From Nitzschia sp. DOCU1 (lineage: Eukaryota; Bacillariophyta; Bacillariophyceae; Bacillariales; Bacillariaceae), in contig OX595988.1 in NCBI GenBank assembly GCA_951394045.1, forward strand, positions 2,185,352 to 2,249,351: a stretch of 64,000 bases of DNA, written 5' to 3'. Every line of letters starts with the position of its first letter. The stretch's first letter is position 1. Below are positions 10,330 through 20,960 of this stretch, piece after piece. The notes beneath the pieces are model-generated. The model was not told the DNA's origin and ran no database searches. It saw nothing but the letters and a program-made list of their open reading frames with translations. A program made the position numbers and the translations under genes.

Positions 10330-11472
10330 TTATGATGACTTTCTATTCCTTGAGCTCCTTCGCTTTTGGGGTTCTTCTTTCTTGGACTTCTCTCCCTTCG
10401 TTGACGGTGTGGATTTTGATTCTGTGCTCAGTGGAGTGGTTGGGTCCTCGTTAGCTTCAATCTTGGCCGCATCGTCTTTCTCAGATGGATCGATCTCCTC
10501 TTCAACGTCCATGCCTTCCTCTTCGGGCAGCGCCTTTCCTTCGTCCTTACCGGTGTCGTCGTCCTGCGGTTGCGTGTTTTCGGCAGAGATTGAGTTGTCC
10601 TTGTCGGTTTCAGCCGGGGTAGTCGCCTTCTTCTTGCTCGGCTCGTCATCGTCCACCTCGATACTCGAGTCACCGTCTCGTCGTTTCCGCTTAATGCTAC
10701 TATCAGAAATCGCCAGCTCAGCGTCTTTGTCACCTTCAACAGGTTCCTGAGGGTCCATTTCTTCTTTGGACTCCTGCTCGACCTCAGTGTTGCAATCTTC
10801 AACTGCTTCTTCTACTTTGATAACGTCACTCTCCACACCAAGATTGGGGGCTCTTTCCGTCTCAATCTCGGTCGACGGAACTGTTTCTGTTATGGCTGGC
10901 TTCGGTTCGTTCACGACCACGTTCGCAGGTTCTGCACCATTCGAGGGACGAGCCAGCAAGGACGATAGAGCACTGGAAGGACGACTGGACGGGTGATTCT
11001 TTAGTAGAGAGGAAGGCGGCCGTGAAGATCGGGATATGCTTGTGCAGCTTGAGGCAAACCACCGACAGTCCGCTGGAACCCGTCTCGTTCCCTGCGGCAT
11101 TGACGCAGCATGGGGAGCAACGTCTTTGGAATCCGCAAAGGCATCCCAACCTCGAAACAAATTGCCATGTCCACTGGTTTCTTCGTAATAAGCTTCCTCT
11201 CCCCGATAAATTTGCTTTTGAATGTCGACAAGTACATTCTTGCTGATTTGCTCCATCCGCTCTGATATTTCTTGGGCTGTAAAAACTCGATGGATAATCC
11301 GCGATTTTTCGGCGCGAGTGATTTGTGGATATTGATCGTCGTAATCGGCCTGATGCTGGGGGGATCTTTTCGTCGTTGTCTCCGTGGGCGATGCATCATT
11401 TTCGGCTTTCCATTTTCTTCTCAGGAAAAGGGGAAGCACGGAGCCCGAGGGGGCAGGTTGCGAGCTATCCAT
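10330..11472 (-). CDS. EAF6: EAF6-like histone acetyltransferase subunit
   Basis: Intact 380-aa single exon starting at ATG 11472. Residues ~60-145 carry the Eaf6/MEAF6 signature: a helix (FTAQEISERMEQISKN), then IYRGEEAYYEET, GNLFRGWDAF and a later RRVPADCRWFASS, which corresponds to the RIFSLSS end of the family. Eaf6 is a small scaffold subunit of NuA4/HBO1/MOZ-type acetyltransferase complexes. Yeast and human proteins are short; this one has a ~230-residue acidic, Glu/Asp-rich extension with basic nuclear-signal-like clusters (KRKRRD, KRRSSRNRK). Nuclear location is inferred. Divergent from the HMGB gene. Good family call for the core; the tail has no assigned function. Confidence 0.72.
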   Translation of the reverse strand: MDSSQPAPSGSVLPLFLRRKWKAENDASPTETTTKRSPQHQADYDDQYPQITRAEKSRIIHRVFTAQEISERMEQISKNVLVDIQKQIYRGEEAYYEETSGHGNLFRGWDAFADSKDVAPHAASMPQGTRRVPADCRWFASSCTSISRSSRPPSSLLKNHPSSRPSSALSSLLARPSNGAEPANVVVNEPKPAITETVPSTEIETERAPNLGVESDVIKVEEAVEDCNTEVEQESKEEMDPQEPVEGDKDAELAISDSSIKRKRRDGDSSIEVDDDEPSKKKATTPAETDKDNSISAENTQPQDDDTGKDEGKALPEEEGMDVEEEIDPSEKDDAAKIEANEDPTTPLSTESKSTPSTKGEKSKKEEPQKRRSSRNRKSS

Positions 11473-12543
11473 AGTTTCAAGTCGTAATAATCCCAGAGGA
11501 AAGGCGGCCCCAAATCTTTAATGTCAAAATCGAATCTCTGAAGCTCTACCTTGACCACCTACTCGGATAGACTTTTGTTTCGGATCCACAAACAGCGAGG
11601 AGGAGGTGATGAAAAACGATTGTGAGAGGAATGAACAACTCAATTGTACCTTGCTATATCCATGTATTCTTAGCGTTACGACATGTATGTAAAGTAAACA
11701 ATAGCGGCCAAGACATGAAAAACGCAGAATTGCGACATGGAATACGACATAGAGCTAAATTTCTACAATTTCTCCGTTGCGTTCGAAGAAACATGTGCTT
11801 CATTTAACTAAATCAGTCTCTTTGATATATTTAGATAGGCCCTGATTTGATGTCCGCGAAGCGAGCGCGCTGGTTACCCCTAACGACTCATTTGACCGCC
11901 GTCAACGGGCGAAGGGGGTCAAAATGAATGTTGCACCCATTCGACCAAAGTGCAATCGAAAGAGGTCGCCAGGTAGCTACTAACATGAGGATCTCGAAAC
12001 CGTGGCCTGATGACAGAAAGGAGATGTCGGTGCAACTATATTAGGGATTAAATTATATATGCCCTTCCTGCGATGTCGCATGCGACACCAAAATGGCCGC
12101 TATTGAGATATGGTTGTTTCGGCGCACTGGGCGTCGACGGAACACCTCTGTTCGCCAGCTGAACCGCGATGTGGAATGCCATCTGGTGCCAGCCTGCCAG
12201 GAAAGTTCGAAAAACTGGGCGAGCGTGCACGCCTTTAGCATTTCTACTGGAGACGCACTGCCAGTGATCGCAGCCATGCCGTCGCTGGAACGTAGAACGG
12301 ACAGACTGCGCCAGCTGTGAAAAACATCATTTTACGTTCAAAGCTACGGCAAGCTGGTAGAACCCATCGGATGTTTGATTTTGAATCTCTGCATTCCTGC
12401 GCAGAGACACCTCGTGCAAATCCTACCGTGGTCAACCGCGAAGCTACACGGCACCACCTCCTCTCGAGGGAGAGTGGGGGTTGGAAACGAAGACCACAAC
12501 TTTGAGTTTTCATTTTCTTTTATTACAAAACAAACTACTAACC
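11473..12543. other. Intergenic: promoters of EAF6-like and HMGB genes
   Basis: A 1.07-kb divergent spacer. It holds an imperfect hairpin at 11888-11927 (TCATTTGACC against GGTCAAAATGA, one bulged base). An ATG frame at 12093-12320 (75 codons) has arginine-rich, unrecognisable content and may be an upstream ORF or chance. Confidence 0.45.
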
Positions 12544-13755
12544 ATGTCGGACGAGTACGAATCAGTTGAGGAGGAGGTTGAGGACGAAGTCGAGGAGGAA
12601 TCCGAAGAGGAGGCAGCCGGAAAGAAGAAGCGCCGAGAAAAGAAATGGAAGGTATGTCACCCAGAAATCGTTCGGCGGTGTGGCATGTTGCATGTCATGA
12701 TTCTTATTAATGTGTTGTTTACGTCCAAAGGACCCTACCAAGCCCAAGCGGGCGATGTCTGCGTTCTTTCTCTATTCTCAGGCAAACCGCGCCCAGGTCA
12801 AGGCCGACAACCCAGATGCCAGCTTCGGTGATGTGGTAAGTAAAACCCAAAGTGTCATGGTGCCGGTCACAAGTGCGGATCCGTTGAGAATGCGAAAATG
12901 GGATGTTTGGTGTGTTTATTTTGTTGGCAATATCATCTTTGTTTTTGGATCATCGTCATCGCGTGTTATTGCGTAGTGCATGTTCGTGTCGGTCAGATTG
13001 TGAGCACTATGGTGTACGGACGCGATACATCGCGACACCATCCCGTTACCACCATTCCACCGCGTTGGCTTCGCTGAAGCACGGTAAAAGGGTGCTTCAC
13101 AGTGGTGTTTTGATGCGCTCAATTTTTTCGTTGACGCGTGGATTTCAGTACCAATTCTACGTAAATTCCTCAATGCAAGAACCGCTGCAAAAATGGCGAC
13201 GCCCTCCTTCTCCTCGTTGTCGTTGTGTGTTGACCGTGTCTTTGCCGATCGACGCGCGATTCGCGCGCATACTTACCGCGCCGGCCGGTCATTTGTGTTC
13301 GTGCTCCTGAATCGGCTTAATCCATTTACTAATGCCCTTCTGCCGGCCGTCCCGCTCCCTTCCATTTCTTTCAGGCTCGTATTCTCTCGGCCCAATACAA
13401 GGCACTTTCTGACAAGGAGTTGAAGAAGTGGACCAAGAAGGCCGAGTCCGACAAGATGCGCTACCAGGAGGAGATGAAGGACTACGTTCCCATGGAGGAG
13501 CCGGGTGGCAAGCGAAAGAAGGCGAAGAAGGACCCCAACGCTCCTAAGAGAAACATGAGCGCATACTTCCTCTACTCTATGCACGCCCGCCCTCAGGTCA
13601 AGGAGGAGAATCCTGATGCCTCTTTCGGTGAGATTGCACGAATCATCTCTGCTCAGTTCAAGGAACTATCGGAGAAGGAGCGCAAGAAGTGGGAAAAGAA
13701 GGCAGCCGACGACAAGGATCGCTACACGCGAGAGATGGCCGATTACAATGCCTAG
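12544..13755 (+). CDS. HMGB-type chromatin protein with two HMG boxes
   Basis: Three exons, 12544-12651, 12731-12835 and 13375-13755, giving 197 aa. An acidic, Glu-rich N-terminus is followed by a Lys/Arg patch. HMG box A (~37-105) is split by intron 2: KPKRAMSAFFLYSQANR then ARILSAQYKALSDKELKKW. Box B (~118-190) begins PNAPKRNMSAYFLYS and ends KKAADDKDRYTREM. HMGB proteins bend DNA non-specifically and act in chromatin architecture. The acidic region is at the N-terminus, whereas animal HMGB has it at the C-terminus. Intron 1 is 79 nt; intron 2 is 539 nt, far longer than the other introns here, and contains strong hairpins. Codon use is strongly biased (AAG, GAG), fitting high expression. 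Confidence 0.93.
12836..13374 (+). other. Long structured intron of the HMGB gene
   Basis: Starts GTAAGT and ends CTTTCAG. It contains a nested hairpin at 13009-13041 (ATGGTGT with ACACCAT outside, CGCGAT with ATCGCG inside) and a second at 13076-13098 (GAAGCAC with GTGCTTC). A GC-rich inverted repeat lies near 13253-13270. It may host a non-coding RNA or regulatory element; no snoRNA boxes were verified. Confidence 0.4.
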
Positions 13756-13945
13756 GCAGCTAGCGGCAAAGAGTCGGGGGGCGAAGAAACTTTGTGACAC
13801 AAGGTCTGCCAGGCAGACTCCAAGGTCTCATTAGGCCATGAGGTCAATCTCAGAAAACTATCCAGCCCAGGGATGTGGGGCTTGTTCGAGTGTAGAGTGA
13901 AGCTGTATTCGTAGCACTCAATATTTGTTTGGAGTTCGTTCTAGA

Positions 13946-14581
13946 CTAGTCGTTTATTTCTCGCAATCCTTGACTCAATGAAGCGAGCTGATAGGTGAAG
14001 AAGCCAGCTATACTGGGTATCTCAATCAATCCGGAACTACGGAGGCGGCCGACAAGAATAAATAGCATGATAAGGAAAGCAAATCGCGCTTGCCCGATCC
14101 CAGCTCCCTGAACAGCGCCTGCATCTTCTGCAGAGCCACCTAGTGTTTCCACGTACTTTCCAAGTCCGTAAGCATAAGCCAAACCAAATATTGCTCCGAA
14201 GGCATAGGAGAACGACACGAAAGTGTTGGCCGAAAAGACCCACAGCAGACTGAAAATGAGGGCAGTAAACAGTGCCGTGTCGGCGATGAGGGCGGTGCGA
14301 CGGTTGGCGAATTTCGAAAGTTGCTCTTGTCTCAAGGATTTTTCTGCTCGGCCGGTCATCTCTTCCATTAGGGCCTTCTGCTGTAACCAGAACTCATCCC
14401 CTTCGCCCGCTCGGAGAGAAAATCCAGTTTGACGACAACTTTGATCAATCCTCTCCTGTCTGCCCAAGAAGCCACGGCAGAGATTTTGTTGTTTGAGTTG
14501 TTGCATCCATGCTAATCGTGCGAAAGCTTCACATCGATGGAAAATCAAGAACAGAAGTCCAACATGGAAGCGAAACATCAT
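13946..14581 (-). CDS. Plastid AtpI/CGL160-like membrane protein
   Basis: A 211-aa single exon from ATG 14581. A longer reading needs a GTG start at 14776 and is unlikely. The N-terminus is a hydrophobic signal peptide (FRFHVGLLFLIF) ending CEAFARLAW, the Ala/Phe cleavage context of diatom plastid proteins, followed by a basic transit region. The mature protein has four hydrophobic segments. The pair ADTALFTALIFSLLWVF and FSYAFGAIFGLAYAYGLG resembles the ATP-synthase protein I family, including chloroplast CGL160, which helps assemble the thylakoid ATP synthase ring. A plastid-membrane assembly role is inferred. Converges on HMGB with 190 nt between stops. An inverted repeat lies ~250 nt upstream of the start. 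Moderate family confidence. Confidence 0.6.
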   Translation of the reverse strand: MMFRFHVGLLFLIFHRCEAFARLAWMQQLKQQNLCRGFLGRQERIDQSCRQTGFSLRAGEGDEFWLQQKALMEEMTGRAEKSLRQEQLSKFANRRTALIADTALFTALIFSLLWVFSANTFVSFSYAFGAIFGLAYAYGLGKYVETLGGSAEDAGAVQGAGIGQARFAFLIMLFILVGRLRSSGLIEIPSIAGFFTYQLASLSQGLREIND

Positions 14582-15288
14582 GATGGTGGTTCCTGTGGTT
14601 GGCGGGGCTTCCCTGATTCCCCCTTTGACCGTTTTTCCCTCTTCCAGAAGGCACCGGCAGTGCTGCTTTTCAACGAGGAGCAGGAGTACCAAGAGAGGAA
14701 CGGGTCTGATTTCGTTCTCCAACCAAGTGCCGAAAGAAAACGGCGGGCAACAAGGAGTCTTGTATAATAGTATCACGCCGTGGTGTTGTAAGGAAGCTCA
14801 TGGTCGTTATTCCTCCTGTGGTGTTTTTGACATCATCAAATCATGAACATGAAATCATGACGTTTTGATGGTGTCCCGTCCGTATTTGGTTCGTACCCCA
14901 CAATGGATTAAGTCGGACCAGTCCTCCCGTGTGCTGCATGCATGCTTCGCCATAGATACAACCACAGTGAGCAGCATTTGCCTTTGGTGTACAACCTACT
15001 ATTTAGACTTTCAGACAGAAAGAACTATTCACTAGTACTTGATGGTGCAAAGCTCAGTGATGCAAAGAGCACTCCAGTAATGTCGGTGTACATTTAGTGT
15101 CGATGTTACACCAGCCACCTCCCTTGGAGGGGGACGACGCAAACCTTCCTAACGACTCGCCCAAACTGTGGGAAACCGGCAACGCAGCCTTTGCTTATAT
15201 TTCGCCTAGACACAAAATCGTGGATGGTTGGTTTTGGATGGCTTCTTCATGTTTCGACCCAAAGAACTTAAGACAAGTCCATCTCGGC
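14582..15288. other. Intergenic: 5' flank of AtpI-like gene
   Basis: Between two minus-strand genes. It holds a 12-bp inverted repeat (14829-14875) containing TCATGA palindromes and a TGACGT half-site. No convincing gene was found; the plus frame starting near 15097 looks like chance. Confidence 0.45.
14829..14875. repeat. 12-bp inverted repeat with TGACGT core
   Basis: Left arm GACATCATCAAA (14829-14840) and right arm TTTGATGGTGTC (14864-14875) pair at 11 of 12 positions. The loop holds two TCATGA palindromes and a TGACGT core. It lies 248 nt upstream of the AtpI-like start codon, so it may be a promoter element. Confidence 0.5.
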
Positions 15289-16588
15289 TCATATTTGAGT
15301 TTTTGTTCCCTCCTCCTCCGTTGTTTGTTCGCCAGCATTATCGCTTCTCGACCCTCCTCCCCATCGCTCAGCAAGCCCCCTCCAAATTACAGTAAAGACT
15401 ATTGACTGCAAAGCATTCGCAAAGATTCGCGTACGTAGCCCGCGACCAAATAGACCCTTCCAACCATCTGCAGCCAGCACCATGCGAATAGTTTCCCCAT
15501 ACGAAAGGTCGCGCTTGGAACCCAGAGCTTGTTTGGTTGTTTTAATGACGCGAAAAACATTGACTATGGTATCGGAAACCACGCTTGCCGTGAGCCCCAC
15601 ACTCGCCCTTTGGAGCAGACGGGATGGAATCATCTTTTTCAGCCAATCTCTATCCGACAGAAAATTGTATGTATAGAACCTGGCATGCGATATAAGGATC
15701 TGAAAAGGGAACTTCCTCCGAGTGTTTGCAAAGATTCTACTTACCATGGATAATGGCCCATAACAGAAGAAATGGCATTCGCGATGGCGCCCTGGTAGAG
15801 AACTCCGAAGTGGCCAGCACGGACTCGCCTTAAAAGGCTCTGGAATCCGTCCTTGCTGTCTACCTGGAGCACCGTTTTGCATGTATCGATGGGCATTAAA
15901 ATCATCCGTGCAATTCCAACAATAATAGCTCCAAAAATAGTAGTTCGACCCGGACCCCAGTGCTTTGTCGCTGGAAAGCTTGCGAGGAACGATTGGACCC
16001 CGTCATTGGCCGCCGTACTTACGAATCGAGACACTGGAGCCTGAATCAGAGCAAACCCGATTCCTTTATAAAATCGGGCGATTCCACCCTCCTACTTACG
16101 GCCAACAAGGAATGAGAGGAAAACTCACCATGACACTGCTTCACGAAGGAGAAACTCACCTTATACAGCAAGTCAAATGCTTTGGCAAAGGTTGTGCCAT
16201 ACCGCATCTGGTAATTTATTATCGTTCGAAAGCCCATCAGTGTAAGAACTTGGATGACTCCAGCGATTGCTCCGGGGATTCCACCGCCGAGTCCCTTGCT
16301 ACATGCCCTGACAAGAATCTGATTGAATGATAATTTTGTTTCGACAGCGTTTTGCAGCTTTCGTTCTGGTTGTAACGTAGCCGAATCTTCCTCTGACGGG
16401 CTGGTAGTTGAAACGACTGTTGTCGCACCAGCAAATCCCACAGAATAGTACTTCCCATCTGAGAAATGAGCGGCTGGAGACAAACTTGTCCACTCGACTG
16501 GCAGCAGAAGGCAACAAAAGAGGACTGACGCAATTCCAAAGGAAAAACGGCGCCGGCTCCTCATTTTCAAATTCCGAGAACCGCGCAT
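15289..16588 (-). CDS. Mitochondrial-carrier-family-like transporter with signal peptide
   Basis: Three exons, 16588-16160, 16091-15745 and 15679-15289 (388 aa); introns of 68 and 65 nt. Joined, the exons give carrier-like repeats: GGIARFYKGIGFALIQAPVSR, MILMPIDTCKTVLQ (the PxD/ExxK-type helix) and GWKGLFGRGLRTRIFANALQ (the RG...R segment). These fit the mitochondrial carrier superfamily, although the third repeat is divergent. Unlike most carriers it begins with a basic, hydrophobic leader (RSRRRFSFGIASVLFCCLLL), so it may be routed to the plastid envelope or ER. The substrate is unknown. ATG 16588 is the first in frame; ATG 16564 is equally possible. Confidence 0.75.
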
Positions 16589-16883
16589 AGAGCTTCTGAC
16601 AACAGGCACTCTCTTCCGCTTCACTTGCCCTGGACAACAAGCTGCACCGTTGTGGATACCAGCTATTGATATAGAAGGAGGTAACGATAAATGGTGAAGT
16701 CGTCTGCATAATCTACTACAGTTTTTACTTCATTTCCGGGCGTCCCTTCGTCTATCGTCCGTACGCAGTACAGTAGTACCGCACCTCAATTGACTGAAAT
16801 GACACCAAATGACAGTTCGCGCGTACTGTTGTTTGTACCTCTCCCATACCGTATTCTATTACGCTCGCCCTCTGTTCACCATC
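16589..16883. other. Intergenic: divergent promoter
   Basis: Short spacer between the carrier gene (-) and the small spliced gene (+). No specific element recognised. Confidence 0.4.
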
Positions 16884-17196
16884 ATGGCAGCTCCTGTACT
16901 CTGGAAGACCAGCAACGGGTAATAGGAGTTCGTCTTTGCTTGACAATAATCGTACAGTGTCTATACGGCAGTTTACAACAACATCTACCGATACTGCTTT
17001 ATCTAGTGGAGTTGTGCCAAACGAACAATCCAACGCCTACTACTGGTGTGTACATATAGAAGGGAGCCTCGAGACAAAAGCCAAAGAGATGACTCTTGCT
17101 GGGGCGGCTATTGACGATGATGTCGAATTTTCTCTTGATTGGGTAACTGGCATGAAACGACGGGATCCATGGACCTCGGTTCGGTTCCGCGAGTAG
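16884..17196 (+). CDS. Small spliced hypothetical protein, 74 aa
   Basis: Predicted from exons 16884-16918 and 17007-17196. The ATG has a good context (ATCATGGC). The 88-nt intron starts GTAATA, ends in a pyrimidine-rich TCTAG, and restores frame exactly (35 + 190 nt = 75 codons). The protein starts MAAPVLWKTSN and has a balanced composition with an Asp-rich middle (GAAIDDDVEFSLDW) and a basic end (MKRRDPWTSVRFRE). There is no membrane span or signal peptide. I do not recognise the family. It converges on the PX-AGC kinase with 158 nt between stops. It depends on one weak donor, so moderate confidence only. Confidence 0.45.
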
Positions 17197-17354
17197 GCGA
17201 CGGCTTGCCATTTGGCAGACAGTCAAAGTGGTCCCGTTTTTATCCGTGGTCTCTCGCAGCTTTTCAGTGTTGGTCGAAGGATCTAGGTGCTGAGAATGCT
17301 GAACACAAATGCGATGGTGACTTGGCGCTAGGATCAAAACTGCAGGATAGATCC

Positions 17355-19721
17355 TTACTGATGTCCAGCCTGCGCCTGTGCGGGACCAGGAAACACTTTG
17401 TCCTGGAAAGTGAAGCCTTCAAAGGGGTTATCATTGCTCGGCGTCGCACCAAACCCAGGTGCTCTATGCATACTCTGGGGGCTGAATATTGGCATGCTCG
17501 TGAATTCCTTGTCGAACTGGCTCGTGTCGCTGCTACCAGCAATCGGAGGTGTCCACGGTGGCGGCACTTCGCCTCGCTGCAGCTTCTCCCAATCAACAGA
17601 AGCGAAGAAGGGATGACGCTTGATGTCTTCTGCATCATTGGGTCCACTGCCGAGCCGCTTTGTTGGGTCCTTGGTTAGCAGACCACGAAGGACATTCTTG
17701 GCATTTGGAGAAAGGCTTGCGGGATAGTGAAGTTCGCTCTTTCGGATCTTCTCAAATAGCCGCTCGCGATCTTGACAGTAGAATGGGGGGAGACCAGTCA
17801 ACATTTCATACAAGAGGGCTCCGAGACTCCACCAATCAACAGCGCGACCGTGCCCCTGTCTGTTTAGAATCTCGGGCGCCAAATACTCTGGGGTACCACA
17901 GAAGCTGTTTGCTCCGGTGGCGCTTCCACTGATCCCTTCCTTGGAGAGGCCAAAGTCAGTCAAACGAATATGGCCTTGGGCGTCAAGGAGAACGTTTTCG
18001 GGTTTAAGGTCGCGATAAATAATGTCAAGACTGTGAACGTAGCTGATCGCAAGGATTATCTCCGCAGCATAGAAACGCGCCCTCGGCTCCGGGAACTTGC
18101 CCAGCTTTCCTAAATGGAAGAACAATTCACCACCGGCACAATAATCCAAAACAAAATATAGCTTGTTCTTTGACTGGAACGCCATGTTCATTCCGACAAT
18201 GAAAGGATGCCGGACATACCCCAAGACACTGCGTTCTGTTTTTGTGTGCTCGACTTGATTGCGCTTAATGATGTTGTCCTTCTTCAGAACTTTCAATGCA
18301 AACATGTGACCAGTTTTAATCTCCCTAACAAGAAATACTTTTCCTGTAACCCATGTGTTAGACTACGGTCACAACACGCTCCGACCAGCGCAGACTCGTA
18401 ATAAACTCACCAAAAGAACCTTTGCCGATAACTTTAACCAACTTGAACGCGTCCAGTCGCGGCGGAGACTCCGGCTTTGTTTGGTTGAAACTTCCCCCCA
18501 GCCCAGGCGTGGCGTTCTCCATTGCGCTACCAATTCCACCTCTGCTCATCCCAAAGACCGCATCACCCAGTTGAAGACCGTGTTGGTTCGTCAGGTTTCC
18601 ATAGTTCTGATGGCTTGCAACCCCCGACATTTCCTCCTGTAACATGAGCGACCGTCCGATGTGGGAAGCTCCGAGGCTTTGCGCCAAAAAACCAATATCT
18701 TCAATCATTTCTACCTCCCCTGCCATCTGGGCGATGTCCATCTCATCCTCGGCAGTCAATGGCTCATCCGTAGGCTGATATCGCAGTGATGGTCGATAAT
18801 CTTCTTCGTCGTCGTCTGTTTCCTCGTGCTGCGTGGGGGCGCCCTCTTCGCCGGCTTCGAACATGTCTTCCATAACCATGTCATCCATCGTGAATTCCGT
18901 TCCTGGAGCCGGTGCGGGAGGAGCCGGAGCTGGAGCGGGTTCAGAATATGCCGGAGCAGGTGCAGCAGGTGGAGAGGCAACTTGCCCGTTGGCAGCAAAC
19001 ATTGTCCAGGGAACATTTTCGTATTGCGGCGGTATAATGTTCGCAGCATCCGTCAAAAACAAACGAATGGCTGGGGACTCCCTGGCGCCTGGAAACATAA
19101 GTACAGATATCAGCCATTGCTGAAGTTGATTCCGAGCAGAAACCAACGCCTCCACATTTGTCCCAACACTTTCAAGCTTCGGACACGATGGGATTCCGTC
19201 CAGGTATGATGCTAAGTTTCTCTCCATTGTAATAAAATCATTTTGCCCACGTATCACAGTCCATGTTTGAACAGGCTGAATCACTGTAACAGCGTGAACT
19301 AAGCCCCCTTCTGTCGTCGGCGCCGACGCAGCAATAACTACATTGAACTCTACTGTACCACCCGGTGCTTGCTGCAACGACGATTACAACAAATGATTAA
19401 AAAAGAGTGTGAGATCTTTGCTTTGAAATGGTACAGATGCATATGGTGCCTGTGCGAAGACAGACACAAGGACGGGCGATCATTCGCCCTGGACCAAGAA
19501 CAGGTTGAATGGAGATACCAGCTTGTTATTGGATCAGCAGCAACAACAACAAATACAGTAAAAGTCCGGTCAAAAGAATGAGGAAAAATCGCCCCACCTC
19601 TTGGGAACAACACGAAACGATCCAACCCGCGCCTGTACGCGCCATTGTTGAATTCCGTGGTAATTTTCTTTGAGAAAAAGATCCAGATATTAAAACATAC
19701 CTGTGGTCTTAACGTCGCCAT
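17355..19721 (-). CDS. PX-domain AGC-family protein kinase
   Basis: Three exons, 19721-19701, 19371-18411 and 18343-17355 (656 aa); introns of 328 and 67 nt. Exon 1 encodes only MATLRPQ. Residues ~8-115 look like a PX domain (TWTVIRGQNDFITMERNL, then NQLQQWLISVL...AIRLFL). A ~190-residue acidic, Ala/Pro-rich linker follows. The kinase (~317-580) is complete: GKGSFGKVFL (split by intron 2), catalytic YRDLKPEN, DFG, activation loop SFCGTPEYLAPE, and an AGC tail. The hydrophobic motif NPFEGFTFQD near residue 638 has the phosphorylatable Thr typical of S6K/SGK kinases. PX plus AGC is the SGK3 layout, suggesting phosphoinositide recruitment and PDK1/TORC2-type activation (inferred). Confidence 0.85.
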
Positions 19722-20723
19722 ATCATCCGATTGCGCGGTAGTAGTAAAAGTGGAATGATCGAGGAAGCTTTGTGGTGTCGTTGGTTTCTCTCCGCCGCAA
19801 ACCTTGGTTTGCCAACGAAGTCAGCGCCGCAGACAGGAACTTTCGAAGAAGTGAAGCGAAAGCATTCAGATCCCCCTCATCGCTGTCGTCGTTTTTCGTC
19901 GTGGTTACATAGGCTGTCCCCATCCAACAACCCCAAGAGTGTATCACTGTGGCGCTGGTAGTGTACTGTACTGCCGGGTATGCTTGGTACAGTCCATTGG
20001 ATTTTAAGCCTTCGCCGGCGACGAGAGAGATTTCCTACGCGGTCACCCTGTAGACTTTGTACTGAATGCATTCCAATATGATTGGAACTGCATGTGATGT
20101 ATGATATCGTCTGTAATACCGCAGGGTGAATTTTCGTGGTGCAATTCGCAACGGGGGGGCGTAGTTCTCTTTTGGGGGGAGAAAGGCTTCCTCCGGAAGT
20201 TGGCGTATTCCAAGAATTCTTTTAGTTCATTCAGGGTTAACATAATTTTTTAAATAAATATGTGATTAAATTGTTGACCCCTGACATTGTAAATTGTTTA
20301 TATATGAGAGATGGTATGATACATAGATCAAAATATTCCAGGGCTAAAGAAGGGGAGCGCTGAGCAAACCGCCCGCCGGCGGCAGCATGCATCGTGCCCA
20401 CCATGGTGGCGGTTGTCGACGCTATGAATGACATGCTTTCATCTCTTTATCGGCGATCGTCGGAGCTATTACGTCCGTTGTACTTTCACCGACTTGAGTG
20501 CGCCAAAAGCACTTACATAACTGAAATGTTTCCCAAGGTTCTAACAAACAAGACGACGCTTACGGGGTAGGTGCATCTGTTGTTGCTTTGTTGTGGTTGG
20601 GCAGGCAACGGCTGCTCTTCGGTTTCTTGTTCATCCAATTTTGAATTTCGCCGCTGTTGTTGTGGTATTGGCAGTCGATGAAAATCTCTGAGGCACTGCC
20701 ATTTTGACATTTGCAACATTCTC
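19722..20723. other. Intergenic: 5' flank of PX-AGC kinase
   Basis: About 1 kb between divergent genes. It includes an AT-rich stretch near 20230-20330. Small frames on both strands have no recognisable content. No RNA gene seen. Confidence 0.45.
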
Positions 20724-20960
20724 ATGCGTCTCTTCTCGTTTCGTGTATCCAGACTGAGAAGCTCCCTTCTAGGGGAGTCTTCTCTGTTCAAGCCTGTATT
20801 TGGAGATACAGCAAAAATGGGCAAAGTTGTTACAGCCTCACCGGCACTATTGACACCGACTATGCAGGGTGGATTTAAAGCGGACCTCGGCGCCATGCTC
20901 AAATTGACGCCGGAGGGTATTGGTGGCCCGGGCGCTGTGCTCAAGAAATTTGTTCGCTAG
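20724..20960 (+). CDS. Small hypothetical protein, 78 aa
   Basis: ATG-initiated single-exon frame. The N-terminus (MRLFSFRVSRLRSSLLG) is basic, Ser-rich and lacks acidic residues, like a mitochondrial presequence. The rest is Gly/Pro/Ala-rich with PTMQGGFKADLGAML and ends LKKFVR. The opposite-strand frame over the same bases would need a TTG start, so plus is preferred. Family not recognised. It converges on the 943-aa hypothetical gene. Confidence 0.4.
   Translation: MRLFSFRVSRLRSSLLGESSLFKPVFGDTAKMGKVVTASPALLTPTMQGGFKADLGAMLKLTPEGIGGPGAVLKKFVR

Noticed and set aside
12093..12320. 75-codon ATG frame upstream of HMGB
   Set aside because: Arg-rich, no family and within the expected promoter/5' UTR; kept only as a possible upstream ORF.
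16919..16957. 39-nt intron alternative for the small gene at 16884
   Set aside because: Too short for a usual spliceosomal intron and leads to an early stop; the 88-nt intron fits better.
20513..20944. 143-codon minus frame opposite the small gene at 20724
   Set aside because: Needs a TTG start and is Pro/Ser/Gln-rich without features; the plus frame has an ATG and a presequence-like start.
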